NCBI GenBank assembly: GCA_947246475.1 | Contig: CAMXSH010000010.1 | Span: forward strand, 1-59,904 | Length of the DNA: 59,904 nt | Direction: 5' to 3' | Origin: an uncultured Roseburia sp. | GTDB taxonomy: Bacteria > Bacillota > Clostridia > Lachnospirales > Lachnospiraceae | Shown: piece by piece, positions 37,002 to 46,205 of the stretch | How the letters are laid out: every line of letters starts with the position of its first letter | How positions within the stretch are numbered: position 1 is the first letter of the stretch | Position numbers and translations under genes: made by a program | The notes under the pieces: model-generated | Databases searched by the model: none | What the model was told of the DNA's origin: nothing | What the model saw: only the letters and a program-made list of their open reading frames with translations

Positions 37002-37717
37002 TCTTTTTCATCCTCCTCTCTGCTGGCAGCCGCCTCCTCAGGAGCTTTTCCGCAGGTTTCCACATGACCTGCACAGGCTGCACAGTTACCGGTACAGGAG
37101 ATCTCCTCTGCCTCCGGCGTATTGGTGGCGCATGGCATCTTCAGCTTGTTCTGAAGGGCTGTCAGCCCGGCAAGTACGAAAAATGCTCCCGGCGCCATAA
37201 CAAACATTGCAATATGAAAATCATCCGGAATAAATTCAAACCCGAAAATCGCACCACTTCCGAGAATCTCACGGAAAATACCGATGCAGGTGAGACCCAG
37301 GGTAAATCCAAGACCCATTCCCACTCCGTCCAAGGCAGACAGCATTACCGGACTCTTAGAAGCATAAGCCTCCGCACGTCCAAGAATGATACAGTTTACC
37401 ACGATCAGCGGAATGTATACACCCAGGGCGCTGTCCAAAAATGGCAGATATGCCTTCAAAAGCAGCTGCACGATGGTCACAAAGGACGCGATCACTACGA
37501 TGAATGCCGGGATACGAACCCGGTCCGGAATCACTTTGCGAAGCGCCGAAATCATCATATTGGAAAGAATAAGCACTACAGTTGTAGACAATCCCATACC
37601 AATGGCGTTTACTGCACTGGATGTAACAGCAAGTGTCGGACACATTCCAAGCATCATGACAAAGGTAGGGTTTTCTTTGATAATTCCGTTCTGAAGCCGT
37701 TCTGTGTATTTACTCAT
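36998..37717 (-). CDS. rnfE: Rnf complex subunit E
   Basis: 239 residues: six membrane helices (NPTFVMMLGMCPTLAVTSSA, VNCIILGRAEAYASK) plus a Cys-rich tail of about 40 residues (SCTGNCAACAGHVETCGK) that is not part of the classic RnfE core. The tail could bind a metal or Fe-S cluster but is not a standard motif. Its start overlaps the rnfG stop by four bases. Confidence 0.95.
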   Translation of the reverse strand: MSKYTERLQNGIIKENPTFVMMLGMCPTLAVTSSAVNAIGMGLSTTVVLILSNMMISALRKVIPDRVRIPAFIVVIASFVTIVQLLLKAYLPFLDSALGVYIPLIVVNCIILGRAEAYASKSPVMLSALDGVGMGLGFTLGLTCIGIFREILGSGAIFGFEFIPDDFHIAMFVMAPGAFFVLAGLTALQNKLKMPCATNTPEAEEISCTGNCAACAGHVETCGKAPEEAAASREEDEKE

Positions 37718-38439
37718 CCCTGAACACCCCCTTCCTTATCGTATAAGAGAATTCCTTTTACCGCGTTGGTGATGGCACGTGAGGTTACCGTCGCACCAGA
37801 CATCGCCTCAATCTGCCCCTGGGGATCCTTTGGTGTTGTTCCCACTTTAAAATACATAGGCAGACTATCCGAAGATGGATACTTGATTCCCTTTTCAAAA
37901 TTAAATTTAGACTTAAACTCTTCGCTGGTACAGTTAGCACCAAGACCAGCTGTCTCGGACTGGTTTGTAATCTCGATTCCTGTAACCACTCCGCCACAGA
38001 CACCCATTACGAAGGAAATGCTTCCGCCATATCCTTTTTTCGCATCTGCGATATAAACATGCCCTACATCCTGACCATCTGCCTGGATTTTTTTCACCGT
38101 GGATACCACAACATGTTTTGAATAAGAATCCGCAGATTCTTCATTTACCTTGCCTTCTGCAGAAGATTTATCAATCACGTGTTCCTGAAGAAATTTATTG
38201 GCTTTCTCTGCTGCGTCCGCCGCATCATCAGCCACCTTCAACTCCATCCCGGCAGCCACCTTTTCCACCGCCTTTAACACGACCTCACAGGCTTCATTAT
38301 CAGTCTTCGCCTGAGCATTTTCGATGGGTTTTTTTGTCACCATGTACACACCGGCAAGAATCCCGCCAAGTATCAGGGTAATTAAACAAAGGATCACGGC
38401 ATCAACCACAAATGAACGCTCTTTCTTTTCACTACTCAT
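37714..38439 (-). CDS. rnfG: Rnf complex subunit G (covalent FMN)
   Basis: 241 residues from ATG 38439 (AAAGGA just upstream); the ATG at 38460 would overlap rnfD by 29 bases. One membrane helix (VDAVILCLITLILGGILAGV), then an extracytoplasmic FMN-binding domain ending in AMSGATVTSRAITNAVKG, where the Thr of SGAT carries FMN through a phosphoester bond. GGSISFVMGVCGGVVTGIEI is also family-typical. Confidence 0.96.
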   Translation of the reverse strand: MSSEKKERSFVVDAVILCLITLILGGILAGVYMVTKKPIENAQAKTDNEACEVVLKAVEKVAAGMELKVADDAADAAEKANKFLQEHVIDKSSAEGKVNEESADSYSKHVVVSTVKKIQADGQDVGHVYIADAKKGYGGSISFVMGVCGGVVTGIEITNQSETAGLGANCTSEEFKSKFNFEKGIKYPSSDSLPMYFKVGTTPKDPQGQIEAMSGATVTSRAITNAVKGILLYDKEGGVQG

Positions 38440-39430
38440 TTCCTTTGCCCTCCTTTCCAAATGCCTTTGGAATGGTAACCATCTCGATCAACGGCACAAA
38501 CAGGTTACCGATGATGATCGCAAATGACACACCCTCTGCGGACTCTCCGAAGAAACGGAACAATCCAGTCAGAAGTCCCAGAAGAATGGCATATATGATC
38601 TTTCCTTTATCCGTGATCGGGCTGGTCACATAATCCGTCGCCATAAAGAATGCACCCAGCATGAGACCACCACCACATACCTCATAGAATACCGGCATGT
38701 AAGCCTCTTTTGCCACACAGACATAAATAAAGTTAAATACTACAAAGGTTCCAATGTAGATCACCGGGATTTTCCAGTCGATAATCTTCTTTACGATCAG
38801 ATAAATACCGCCGATCAAAAGGGCAAGTACAGAGGTCTCACCAATGGTTCCCCATGTAGTTCCAAGAAACATATCTTTGAGACTTGCCGCTACGTCGGCG
38901 CCGCCAGCTGCTTCTTTTACCTGCATCAGCGGTGTGGCGCTGGAAGCAGCATCCAGTGTCGCCTGATATCCACCCCAGACAGCATTTCCTTTGGGGATGG
39001 CAAAACTGTTTGTCATGGCGCTGCTGAAAGAAAGCATCAGAAAACATCTTGCCCCCAGCGCCGGGTTCATAAAGTTCTGACCCAGACCGCCAAACAGCTG
39101 CTTAACGATTATAATGGCAAACACACCTCCCAGAACACACATCCAGAGCGGCAGGGTTGCTGGCAGGTTCAGCGCCAGCAGCAGTCCTGTGAGCAGGGCA
39201 CTGAAATCACCCGTAGTAACCTGCTGCTTCATACATCTCTGCCATATGTATTCCGCAAGTATTGCACTTACACACGTTGTCAATATTACAAGTACCGCTC
39301 TCACACCAAAGTTAGCAACACCTACCAGCGTCGCTGGTACAAGAGCAATCACAACATCTCTCATGATTGATTTAGTTGAAGATTTATCACGGACATGAGG
39401 AGATGATGATACATTTAATAACTTATCCAT
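38432..39430 (-). CDS. rnfD: Rnf complex subunit D (membrane, covalent FMN)
   Basis: 332 residues, eight to ten membrane helices. N-terminal SSSPHVRDKSSTKSIMRDVV and QNFMNPALGARCFLMLSF are signature blocks. SSATPLMQ carries the Thr expected to hold FMN. RnfD is the likely ion-translocating core together with RnfA and RnfE. It lies 23 bases after rnfC, and its stop overlaps the rnfG start. Confidence 0.97.
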   Translation of the reverse strand: MDKLLNVSSSPHVRDKSSTKSIMRDVVIALVPATLVGVANFGVRAVLVILTTCVSAILAEYIWQRCMKQQVTTGDFSALLTGLLLALNLPATLPLWMCVLGGVFAIIIVKQLFGGLGQNFMNPALGARCFLMLSFSSAMTNSFAIPKGNAVWGGYQATLDAASSATPLMQVKEAAGGADVAASLKDMFLGTTWGTIGETSVLALLIGGIYLIVKKIIDWKIPVIYIGTFVVFNFIYVCVAKEAYMPVFYEVCGGGLMLGAFFMATDYVTSPITDKGKIIYAILLGLLTGLFRFFGESAEGVSFAIIIGNLFVPLIEMVTIPKAFGKEGKGNE

Positions 39431-39453
39431 TCTTTACCTCCATTCTCCGCAGA

Positions 39454-40782
39454 CTATTTATTTTTACGGGCATTATCCATGACAGCCCGTCTCGCCTGCT
39501 TAAATGCCTGAGTGAGTCTCCTCTTTGCCGGGCACACATAAGTACAGGTTCCACATTCATAACACTCCATACCATTTAACTTCTCAAACAGAGCCAGATC
39601 TGACCGCTCTGCCGCCTCTGCCATCTTCTGCGGCACCAAATGACTTGGACAAACTGTGGCACAGCGTCCGCACCGGATACAGTTGGTCGGCTCGCATGCC
39701 GCCACCTCATCCTTTGACATGGCAAGTATCGAAGAACTGGTCTTTGTGATAGGGACATTCATGTCATACATCGCCATACCCATCATCGGACCACCTGAGA
39801 TGATCTTTTCCGCTCCGGCTTCCACCAGTCCGCCAGCCTCTTCCAAAAGCTCAGCATGGCTCATTCCAAACTTCACTTCATAATTCTGGGGCTTTGCCAT
39901 GGCATCTCCTGTCAATGTCATGACACGGCTCATAGACGGCGTACATTTACAAACGGCGTCATAAACTGCCAGAACGGTCTGCACGTTATCTACAACACAT
40001 CCCGCATCCGCTGGAAGCATTTTGGAATAGATCTTTCTTCCTGTGGCCACATAGATCACCTGACGCTCTGCACCCTGTGGATATTTGGTCTTCAGAGTTT
40101 TTACTGTGATCTGGTTATCATCCTGGGTCAGATATTCCAGCTTGGCAATCGCTTCAGGCTTATTGTCCTCAACGGCAATGATTCCTTTTGCATGGTCAAA
40201 CAGCCTCAGAAGCACCTTAAGTCCTGTGATAAGCTGCTCTGGCTTTTCCAGCATCAGCCGGTAGTCAGAGGTCAGATACGGTTCGCATTCTGCTCCATTG
40301 ATGATCACATATTCGATCTCATCCTCATTCTTCGGTGTCACCTTGACATTGGTAGGGAAACCAGCGCCTCCCATACCGACGATACCGGCATCCTTGATGA
40401 TCTGACGGATCTCTTCTTTGGAAAGAGCAGTATAATCCCTGTCCTCTCCCAATCCATCGATCCCCTGATATTCGCCATCGTTTTCAATGACGACACAGGT
40501 TGTCTTTGCGCCGGACACAGTCAGTCTCGGTTCGATCTTAGTAACTTTTCCGGATACAGAACTCACGATATTGGCGGAGATAAATCCGCTTGCCTCACCG
40601 ATCACCTGTCCCATCTTCACCGTATCTCCAACAGATACCGTAGGTGTTGCAGGGGCTCCGATATGCTGGCTCATTGGAAAAACGAGTTCGTCCTTAGGCA
40701 GCATGCTTTTAATCGGAAGATCCATACTGAGCTCTTTTCCCTCATATGGATGTGTTCCCCCTCTAAAGGTTGAATTTCCCAA
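39454..40782 (-). CDS. rnfC: Rnf complex subunit C (NADH-binding)
   Basis: 442 residues. NAD(H)/FMN-type domain at 120-330 (GIVGMGGAGFPTNVKVTPKN, INGAECEPYLTSDYRLML), then two [4Fe-4S] sites (CIRCGRCATVC and CYECGTCTYVC). It passes electrons to NAD+. Start codon is TTG 40782, behind GGAGGGGG; no in-frame ATG fits better. First gene of the rnf operon, with a promoter at 40838-40866. Confidence 0.97.
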   Translation of the reverse strand: MGNSTFRGGTHPYEGKELSMDLPIKSMLPKDELVFPMSQHIGAPATPTVSVGDTVKMGQVIGEASGFISANIVSSVSGKVTKIEPRLTVSGAKTTCVVIENDGEYQGIDGLGEDRDYTALSKEEIRQIIKDAGIVGMGGAGFPTNVKVTPKNEDEIEYVIINGAECEPYLTSDYRLMLEKPEQLITGLKVLLRLFDHAKGIIAVEDNKPEAIAKLEYLTQDDNQITVKTLKTKYPQGAERQVIYVATGRKIYSKMLPADAGCVVDNVQTVLAVYDAVCKCTPSMSRVMTLTGDAMAKPQNYEVKFGMSHAELLEEAGGLVEAGAEKIISGGPMMGMAMYDMNVPITKTSSSILAMSKDEVAACEPTNCIRCGRCATVCPSHLVPQKMAEAAERSDLALFEKLNGMECYECGTCTYVCPAKRRLTQAFKQARRAVMDNARKNK

Positions 40783-40837
40783 GTAAATCCCCCTCCTTTA
40801 TAATTTTTTTAAATTTATTTATATTTTGACAAATTCT

Positions 40838-40866
40838 ATCATAGCACTTTTTTCGACAAAAAACAA
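40838..40866 (-). promoter_or_regulatory. Sigma-A promoter of the rnf operon
   Basis: TTGTTT (40866-40861), 17-base spacer, TATGAT (40843-40838), about 55 bases before rnfC, in an A/T-rich leader. Confidence 0.6.
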
Positions 40867-40938
40867 GAAAGGAAATTACGAAGTCAATTCCTTTATTCCC
40901 CAAAAGCAGTAATCTGCCAACAGAAATCTGCTATCCCA

Positions 40939-40980
40939 TAAAAAGAAGGCTTGTGCAGGGCGCTCCCTTCACAGACCTTC
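40939..40980 (-). terminator. Terminator after spoIIID
   Basis: A stem with GAAGG/CCTTC outer and AGGG/CCCT inner pairs (40945-40980), followed on the minus strand by TTTTT at 40944-40940. It separates spoIIID from the rnf promoter. Confidence 0.65.
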
Positions 40981-41037
40981 CTTTTTACGCCAACACAGCT
41001 TTATGGCGCGAATTTGAGCTATCTGCCTGGCATCCTT

Positions 41038-41313
41038 TCAGATTGCAGTATTCGCTTGATGTTCATGTAGCTGATGGTATTTTTCTTTTGTCGCCATCCC
41101 TCCCCGGATGTGCCGTTCCGACTTATTGATATCAAGTATCTTTCTCGCCTGAGAAGCAAGCGCTGGATTGATCTGCATCATCCGCTCTGTGACATCTTTA
41201 TGTACAGTGCTTTTGGACACACCGAACTTTTTCGCAGTCTGCCGCACCGTGGCGCCATTTTCCACTATATAGTTTCCGATCTCAATAGCGCGCTGTTCGA
41301 TATATGATTTCAA
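41038..41313 (-). CDS. spoIIID: Sporulation regulator SpoIIID
   Basis: 91 residues, normal for the family. SpoIIID is a mother-cell DNA-binding protein that switches gene expression after engulfment, repressing and activating many sigma-E genes. The helix-turn-helix is in YIVENGATVRQTAKKFGVSK and STVHKDVTERMMQINPAL, and the basic C-terminus (SERHIRGGMATKEKYHQ) contacts DNA. A near-consensus sigma-E promoter lies 30 to 58 bases upstream. It confirms that the organism belongs to a spore-forming lineage. Confidence 0.97.
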   Translation of the reverse strand: MKSYIEQRAIEIGNYIVENGATVRQTAKKFGVSKSTVHKDVTERMMQINPALASQARKILDINKSERHIRGGMATKEKYHQLHEHQANTAI

Positions 41314-41342
41314 AAAACTACCCCCTGAATACTCGTTGATTC

Positions 41343-41371
41343 ATTGTATGCAGGGGGAAAATAAAATATTC
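41343..41371 (-). promoter_or_regulatory. Sigma-E-type promoter for spoIIID
   Basis: On the minus strand GAATATT (41371-41365), 14-base spacer, CATACAAT (41350-41343). These match the B. subtilis sigma-E consensus (about KMATATT, 14-15 bases, CATACAMT) at nearly all positions. spoIIID is a sigma-E gene in B. subtilis. Confidence 0.65.
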
Positions 41372-41424
41372 TGCCATCCACAGCTGTTTTTAGAGACAGC
41401 CAGGCAGCTCCGCCTGGACCGTAT

Positions 41425-44121
41425 CTACTCTGTGGCGATAAACACAGCTCTGAGATAAAATAGTGTTGGGATCACAAATAATGCGACAAAAAAGATGATA
41501 AACACCCCGATAAAAATCCCATATGCAGCATAGCCGGCAAGATCCAGCGCCCTTTCAGGAATAACCACTTTTTTTCTGGCGAAGACAAATGCCGCCAGCG
41601 CTAACAAAGCGCAGATTGATAGCACGGCTCCCACTTTCTGTCCTGGAGCAGTATATCTCAGTCTGATATCATTCTTACCTTTGACAACAGGTATAGAAAT
41701 CATTCCATCCATATTCAGGATATCCGACACCTTTTCTCCATTTACTTTACACTCCCAGCCCTCATCATAGGAAATAGGAAGAAAGAGATGAGATTTGGCC
41801 ACACCCTCCAGTTCAATGTCCACACCAGACCTGCCCTGTTCCAGAGACACAATCTTGGGATTTTCCTTTTTCACTTTCTCAATCCCGTTTACAAAGACAG
41901 CATGATCCAGCATTCCCAGATGAAGAGCCGATGCACTCACTCCACCGCTAAACTGAACCTGGACAGTCTCATTTTGAAAAACTCCCAAACATATGAAACC
42001 ATTTCCAAAATCTGCGGGGTAACTCCGGTTCTCCATGGAAGAAGACGCCGGAATACGCACCGGAACTCCGTTCACCGTGATCTCCACTGGATGATCATCT
42101 GTATTCGTCCCATAAAAATACAGTATCTTTTTCTCATTTCCTATCTGCATCTCACAGAAATTGTTTTGGATCTGACTGGATACATCCTGGATCAGTTTCT
42201 CCTGGCTTCCAGTAACAGCCGCAAACAAGGCATTTTGTGTCTCAAACTTCTCTGTCTTAGGCACAAGGGAAGGAGTATCTGTATTGATGGCAAAGGGAAG
42301 TTCAAACTTATTTTTAAACAGCTGCAGGATGTCACCATTTGCTTCTATATCCTCACTGAACTCATATAATTCTTCTGGCAGATTATCCTGGCTCAAAAAA
42401 TACTTTATATTAAACAGGGTATCTGAAAAAACTGTTCCTCCCGTATCCAGCAGCTGAGTCCAGTTGATGGAGTAGCCAAGTGCGGCAAACTTGGGCTGTA
42501 CAGATGGATTGATCACATGCCAATAGTTAGAAATCGCCTCTTCGCCAAGCACCAGCGAATATTCTATATGATCCACCTTATAATCTGTATTTTTTATTCT
42601 TTCAAAATCTTTGATCTCAGTCTCCATCTCCGTGGCAACATCATTCGCAGCCTTCAGGTATTCAGCAGAAAAAACTGTTACATTATCTTTGTTAGGAGCA
42701 AAACTTATAACTGAAGTACAAGTTAACTCCACACATAATAATACCAGTATCAGTCCCTTTGCTTTTGACTTTAACAGGCACCAGTAGACCCCGGCAAAAA
42801 TCAGCTCAACAAGAATGCAGAGGAAGCCATCCCCCAATGATGCATAGGAGGACTGCTCACAGTAGGCATGGTATATTCCATAAAACAGCCATCCGGAAAA
42901 AAGCAGGGCAGCCACGCCAATGCCGGCCCAAATCTTTTCTTTCAGCCAATTTCCGGCCGCCTCTACACTCTCTTTGTTTTCCTGATAGAGTACAACCGCC
43001 AGATCAATCAATACGAAAGAAATGATATACACAAACCGCAGCGGCCAGCTGGCACGGCTTCCACCATGCCACAATGCCTCAATTCCCGCAACAGCCACAG
43101 AGAGGAATAAAAGACCGGCCACACAAATACGGCTCTTATATTTTCTAATCTTCTCAGAAACCAGTCCCTTTCCATGTACCAGGAAAAACAATATGCAGGT
43201 AAAAGGCAGAGCAGTGTTTACCAGCATGGTCTCTACCGTCTTCCATTCATGATAACTCCATCGGTTGCCAAGCACCGCCCTGTATACATTTAAAAAGCCT
43301 CCCTCTCCGCTCCTGGGCGTATCAGCTACACAGAGCAGCGCCGGAATACTTACAAAGGCGCTGATCAGTAAAGCTGCACCCACGGACACTCCAAGCCACA
43401 GGGCACACCTTCTTTTCTCCTCTTTTTCCTTTATATCCCAAAAAGTTCTGAGGGCGCTTGAAAGAAAAAGAAAAACCAGTGTAATACAGCCAGTATAGAC
43501 ATTCACCATCATACATAATGCTAAGATAAAGATAAAAAATTTGCACCCTTTCCTGTTAAATATTCGATCCAGCCCGATCATAAGCAGGGGAAGCAGAAAT
43601 GCAATGTCCATCACAAGCATGATCTGAAAATGCACCAGCGTTGCCGCACCAAATGCATACAAGACGCCGCCCGCCATGTGTATAATGTTTTTTACTTCGT
43701 ACTTCCGCAGGTAAAAATACATAGAAAAGGCAATGGCAATCATTTTAAGTATCATAAGGATATTAGCAAAATTCGCCAGGTTATCTCTTGACGAAAAATA
43801 TAAAAACAGATTCAGCGGACTCATCAGCGCCCCCAGAGAGGAAGCTCCTGATATATTCATGCCAAAGGCAGAATTCCATGTAAAAAACGGACTCGCCTGT
43901 CCATGCAGGATATCCCAGACATAGTACATCCCTGCAGGGATCGTCTGCTGAACCATATCACCGCGGGCAATGGTTCCATCACCAAAAGGATAAATATCAT
44001 TCAGCAAATACACCATCAGAACCACAGCACTGATCACAATCGCCATTATAGACAAATCTTTGGTGATTGCTTTCTTTTTTTCTGTCACTGTAAACCAGCT
44101 GCGAATATTTTTTTCTATCAT
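41425..44121 (-). CDS. YfhO family membrane protein
   Basis: 898 residues from ATG 44121 (GGAAGG upstream; 44154 lacks a site). About 12 N-terminal membrane helices with MVQQTIPAGMYYVWDILHGQ plus TWNSAFGMNISG, an extracytoplasmic domain of about 300 residues, and a last helix pair. YfhO proteins are GT-C-fold-type membrane enzymes; B. subtilis YfhO works in lipoteichoic-acid glycosylation, and L. monocytogenes relatives modify teichoic acids. A polyprenyl-phosphate-sugar-dependent glycosyltransfer is therefore likely, with target unknown. No modification partner is adjacent. It may be cotranscribed with the AAA/DUF4276 pair 51 bases upstream. Confidence 0.85.
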   Translation of the reverse strand: MIEKNIRSWFTVTEKKKAITKDLSIMAIVISAVVLMVYLLNDIYPFGDGTIARGDMVQQTIPAGMYYVWDILHGQASPFFTWNSAFGMNISGASSLGALMSPLNLFLYFSSRDNLANFANILMILKMIAIAFSMYFYLRKYEVKNIIHMAGGVLYAFGAATLVHFQIMLVMDIAFLLPLLMIGLDRIFNRKGCKFFIFILALCMMVNVYTGCITLVFLFLSSALRTFWDIKEKEEKRRCALWLGVSVGAALLISAFVSIPALLCVADTPRSGEGGFLNVYRAVLGNRWSYHEWKTVETMLVNTALPFTCILFFLVHGKGLVSEKIRKYKSRICVAGLLFLSVAVAGIEALWHGGSRASWPLRFVYIISFVLIDLAVVLYQENKESVEAAGNWLKEKIWAGIGVAALLFSGWLFYGIYHAYCEQSSYASLGDGFLCILVELIFAGVYWCLLKSKAKGLILVLLCVELTCTSVISFAPNKDNVTVFSAEYLKAANDVATEMETEIKDFERIKNTDYKVDHIEYSLVLGEEAISNYWHVINPSVQPKFAALGYSINWTQLLDTGGTVFSDTLFNIKYFLSQDNLPEELYEFSEDIEANGDILQLFKNKFELPFAINTDTPSLVPKTEKFETQNALFAAVTGSQEKLIQDVSSQIQNNFCEMQIGNEKKILYFYGTNTDDHPVEITVNGVPVRIPASSSMENRSYPADFGNGFICLGVFQNETVQVQFSGGVSASALHLGMLDHAVFVNGIEKVKKENPKIVSLEQGRSGVDIELEGVAKSHLFLPISYDEGWECKVNGEKVSDILNMDGMISIPVVKGKNDIRLRYTAPGQKVGAVLSICALLALAAFVFARKKVVIPERALDLAGYAAYGIFIGVFIIFFVALFVIPTLFYLRAVFIATE

Positions 44122-44172
44122 TGGTCTTTTTCCTTCCTTTTTATATAAATTCAAAATTAATCCACATTGATT

Positions 44173-44823
44173 TTATCTGATTCTCATACGAACTTGAGAC
44201 AAAAAATAGTTAAAACTTGGTGAACTATTGTTATCAATATTCATATATCTACCAATTTCATCCGCCCATTTTGACTTATATTTCCCAATTTCACCATATG
44301 AAGGGCAATCTTTCTTAAATTTTTTTAGTCCACCTTTATAAACAACATTTGCAAGCACCTCCCATGTTCCACAAATGCTGTCCTGCTCATACTCCCTAAA
44401 AGCGCTCTCCCTGGCATTTGGATATGCCTTAAAGAGTGCAGCCCTGTCTCCAAGCAGCCATGCCTCCATCTCCTCTACAGCTATACAGAAGACATGATCA
44501 ATGGAAATCATCGCCCATAACGCCCGTCTATGCAGCTCATCCCTGAACTCATCTATGTTTCTTTGATCATTATCCAATACAATTACAATTAACGCCTCAA
44601 TATTCTGCAGGCTTTTTTCAAAGCCTTTTAAATAAATCCCAAGATCATTAAGCAATTTATACGTTTTCACGTTTGTTGCAGCAATATTCTTTTTAAATCC
44701 ACCAATCCCTTTAAATGCTTTGCAATCATACGTAACTGATCCATTACCCATAAGTAATTTTGTCATAACATGCCTTATCAGCACTTCTCCAGACATATCT
44801 TCTATCAAAAACTGTATATGCAT
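44173..44823 (-). CDS. DUF4276 (TOPRIM-like) protein, partner of an AAA ATPase
   Basis: 216 residues. It matches DUF4276 proteins, which have a TOPRIM-like fold: an N-terminal acidic residue (QFLIEDMSGEVLI, Glu8), an Asp pair after a strand (IVIVLDNDQRN), and a downstream VEEMEAWLLGD. These positions match the metal-binding E/DxD set of TOPRIM nucleases. It lies eight bases after an AAA ATPase gene, a layout also seen in RloA/RloB, AbiL (AbiLi/AbiLii) and PARIS (AAA/DUF4435), which are anti-phage systems. The TOPRIM protein is expected to be the nuclease effector. This reading is inference; I have no proof of nuclease action. Confidence 0.75.
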   Translation of the reverse strand: MHIQFLIEDMSGEVLIRHVMTKLLMGNGSVTYDCKAFKGIGGFKKNIAATNVKTYKLLNDLGIYLKGFEKSLQNIEALIVIVLDNDQRNIDEFRDELHRRALWAMISIDHVFCIAVEEMEAWLLGDRAALFKAYPNARESAFREYEQDSICGTWEVLANVVYKGGLKKFKKDCPSYGEIGKYKSKWADEIGRYMNIDNNSSPSFNYFLSQVRMRIR

Positions 44824-44831
44824 ATAGACTC

Positions 44832-46052
44832 CTATCCAAAATATTTATCGTACCATAAATCTCCAACTTCCACTCCCTCTTCTGTCAGTTCCGTTACAAA
44901 TTCATATTCTGAAGTTCTTCTAGCAGTAGAAAAACCACTTTCATCTTTTTTCAACACCCATACATCATCTGGTTTTAAGGAGTTTACAAAAAATGGACTA
45001 TGAGTGGTAACAAACAGCTGTTTACTGAAACCTGTGCCAGCGCTCTTACGCATCTCCACAGCCAAATCTGATAAGTAATGATGATAAAGACCATTTTCCG
45101 GTTCTTCAATAAATACCAGCTGTCTGGCATTTTTCTCATGAAGCAAAAGATAATATGCAAAAAGCTTCAAAGTTCCATCTGACATTTTATGTGAGAAAAA
45201 AGGTTCAGAAAATCCTTTTTCCCAAAATTGTAAGACCACTTGTCCATTTGGCATTTTAAGGGGCTCAATTTTATCTATTCCTGGAAGCTTAGTTTGTATA
45301 TCAGACAACGTCCTGACAAAATCTGCTTTATTTTCCCTGTACATATACTGCGCTACATTATTAAGATTACTTCCTATTCTGTCCAAATATGGCTGTGGTG
45401 CTGAAGTTTGAATTCTTCTCGCCGCATCCGGAGTAAAATAACATAAATACCAGCTCCTTAGAAATTTCAGAAACTTCTCTATCCGTGAGTATTGTTTCAT
45501 AGCCCCAAGAGTCACTACACCAAGTTTCCGGCTATCCGATAATGAAACAGGTATTTTTACTCCATCTGATACGCCTGTCTCATCATCCTGTCCCCCTGTA
45601 TTTCCCTCAAAAGCATAACCTGTTCCATTCTGGAGATGCAAGAATGATCTTGGACGTCCCTGACTCTCAACTCTCTGCCTCAATCTCTCCTCTGCCACAT
45701 AAGGACGCCCGGACCGATCCAGATCCATCGCCAATTCATAAGTGATAGGACGTGTATTGCTTGATTCCCTATAATATAATTCAAAACGTATCGCATCCTC
45801 AATCCCCTGGGATCGTATTTGTTCAAATCCCCCTCTGTTTCCTGCATCGCATGCTGCCTCTATCCCCATTTCCAGACAATCCGCAATAAATCCAAAGACA
45901 TCTGCTATCGTGCTTTTTCCATTTCCACTGGGACCTATGATCGTAGTCATATTACTTAATGGTTTCTCTTTTTGATGTGAAAGCGTTTTCCCCAGGGTTA
46001 TATCTTTCAAAGACCCATAATTACGAATAGAAATCCCCTCGATTTTTCCCAT
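44832..46052 (-). CDS. AAA family (ABC/SMC-like) ATPase, sensor partner of DUF4276
   Basis: 406 residues from ATG 46052 with AGGAGG five bases upstream; the longer frame to 46127 crosses the promoter and is rejected. Walker A IIGPSGNGKST (40-48), signature-like MSDGTLKLFAY, Walker B LVFIEEPENGL, and the His switch FVTTHSPFF mark the AAA_21/RecF-like group. The large insertion (about residues 60-280) is the part expected to bind a partner or DNA. It pairs with the TOPRIM-like gene, and has its own sigma-A promoter (46093-46121). Confidence 0.8.
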   Translation of the reverse strand: MGKIEGISIRNYGSLKDITLGKTLSHQKEKPLSNMTTIIGPSGNGKSTIADVFGFIADCLEMGIEAACDAGNRGGFEQIRSQGIEDAIRFELYYRESSNTRPITYELAMDLDRSGRPYVAEERLRQRVESQGRPRSFLHLQNGTGYAFEGNTGGQDDETGVSDGVKIPVSLSDSRKLGVVTLGAMKQYSRIEKFLKFLRSWYLCYFTPDAARRIQTSAPQPYLDRIGSNLNNVAQYMYRENKADFVRTLSDIQTKLPGIDKIEPLKMPNGQVVLQFWEKGFSEPFFSHKMSDGTLKLFAYYLLLHEKNARQLVFIEEPENGLYHHYLSDLAVEMRKSAGTGFSKQLFVTTHSPFFVNSLKPDDVWVLKKDESGFSTARRTSEYEFVTELTEEGVEVGDLWYDKYFG

Positions 46053-46092
46053 CACAACCTCCTGACCTTTCAACACATATACGTTTTTTATC

Positions 46093-46121
46093 ATTATAAG
46101 TGTTCTTCCGAAAAAAATCAA
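46093..46121 (-). promoter_or_regulatory. Sigma-A promoter for the AAA/DUF4276 pair
   Basis: TTGATT (46121-46116), 17-base spacer, TATAAT (46098-46093), 40 bases before the AAA gene start. Divergent from the fabF promoter about 30 bases away. Confidence 0.65.
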
Positions 46122-46151
46122 TGCCAACTGTCCAAAGATACACAGGGCATC

Positions 46152-46180
46152 TTGACCGCCTTTTCTTATTTTGATACAAT
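46152..46180 (+). promoter_or_regulatory. Sigma-A promoter for fabF
   Basis: TTGACC (46152-46157), 17-base spacer, TACAAT (46175-46180), followed by TGGAGG and the ATG at 46206. Confidence 0.7.
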
Positions 46181-46205
46181 ATTAGCCAAATGGAGGTATA
46201 CATAA

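Noticed and set aside
39856-40773. Long plus-strand reading frame of about 305 codons inside rnfC
   Set aside because: It is the antisense shadow of rnfC, with no ribosome site and no family motif; the rnfC frame carries clear Fe-S motifs.
41400-41417. Hairpin CCAGGC/GCCTGG just after the YfhO gene as terminator
   Set aside because: The stem is only six base pairs and no T-run follows on the minus strand.
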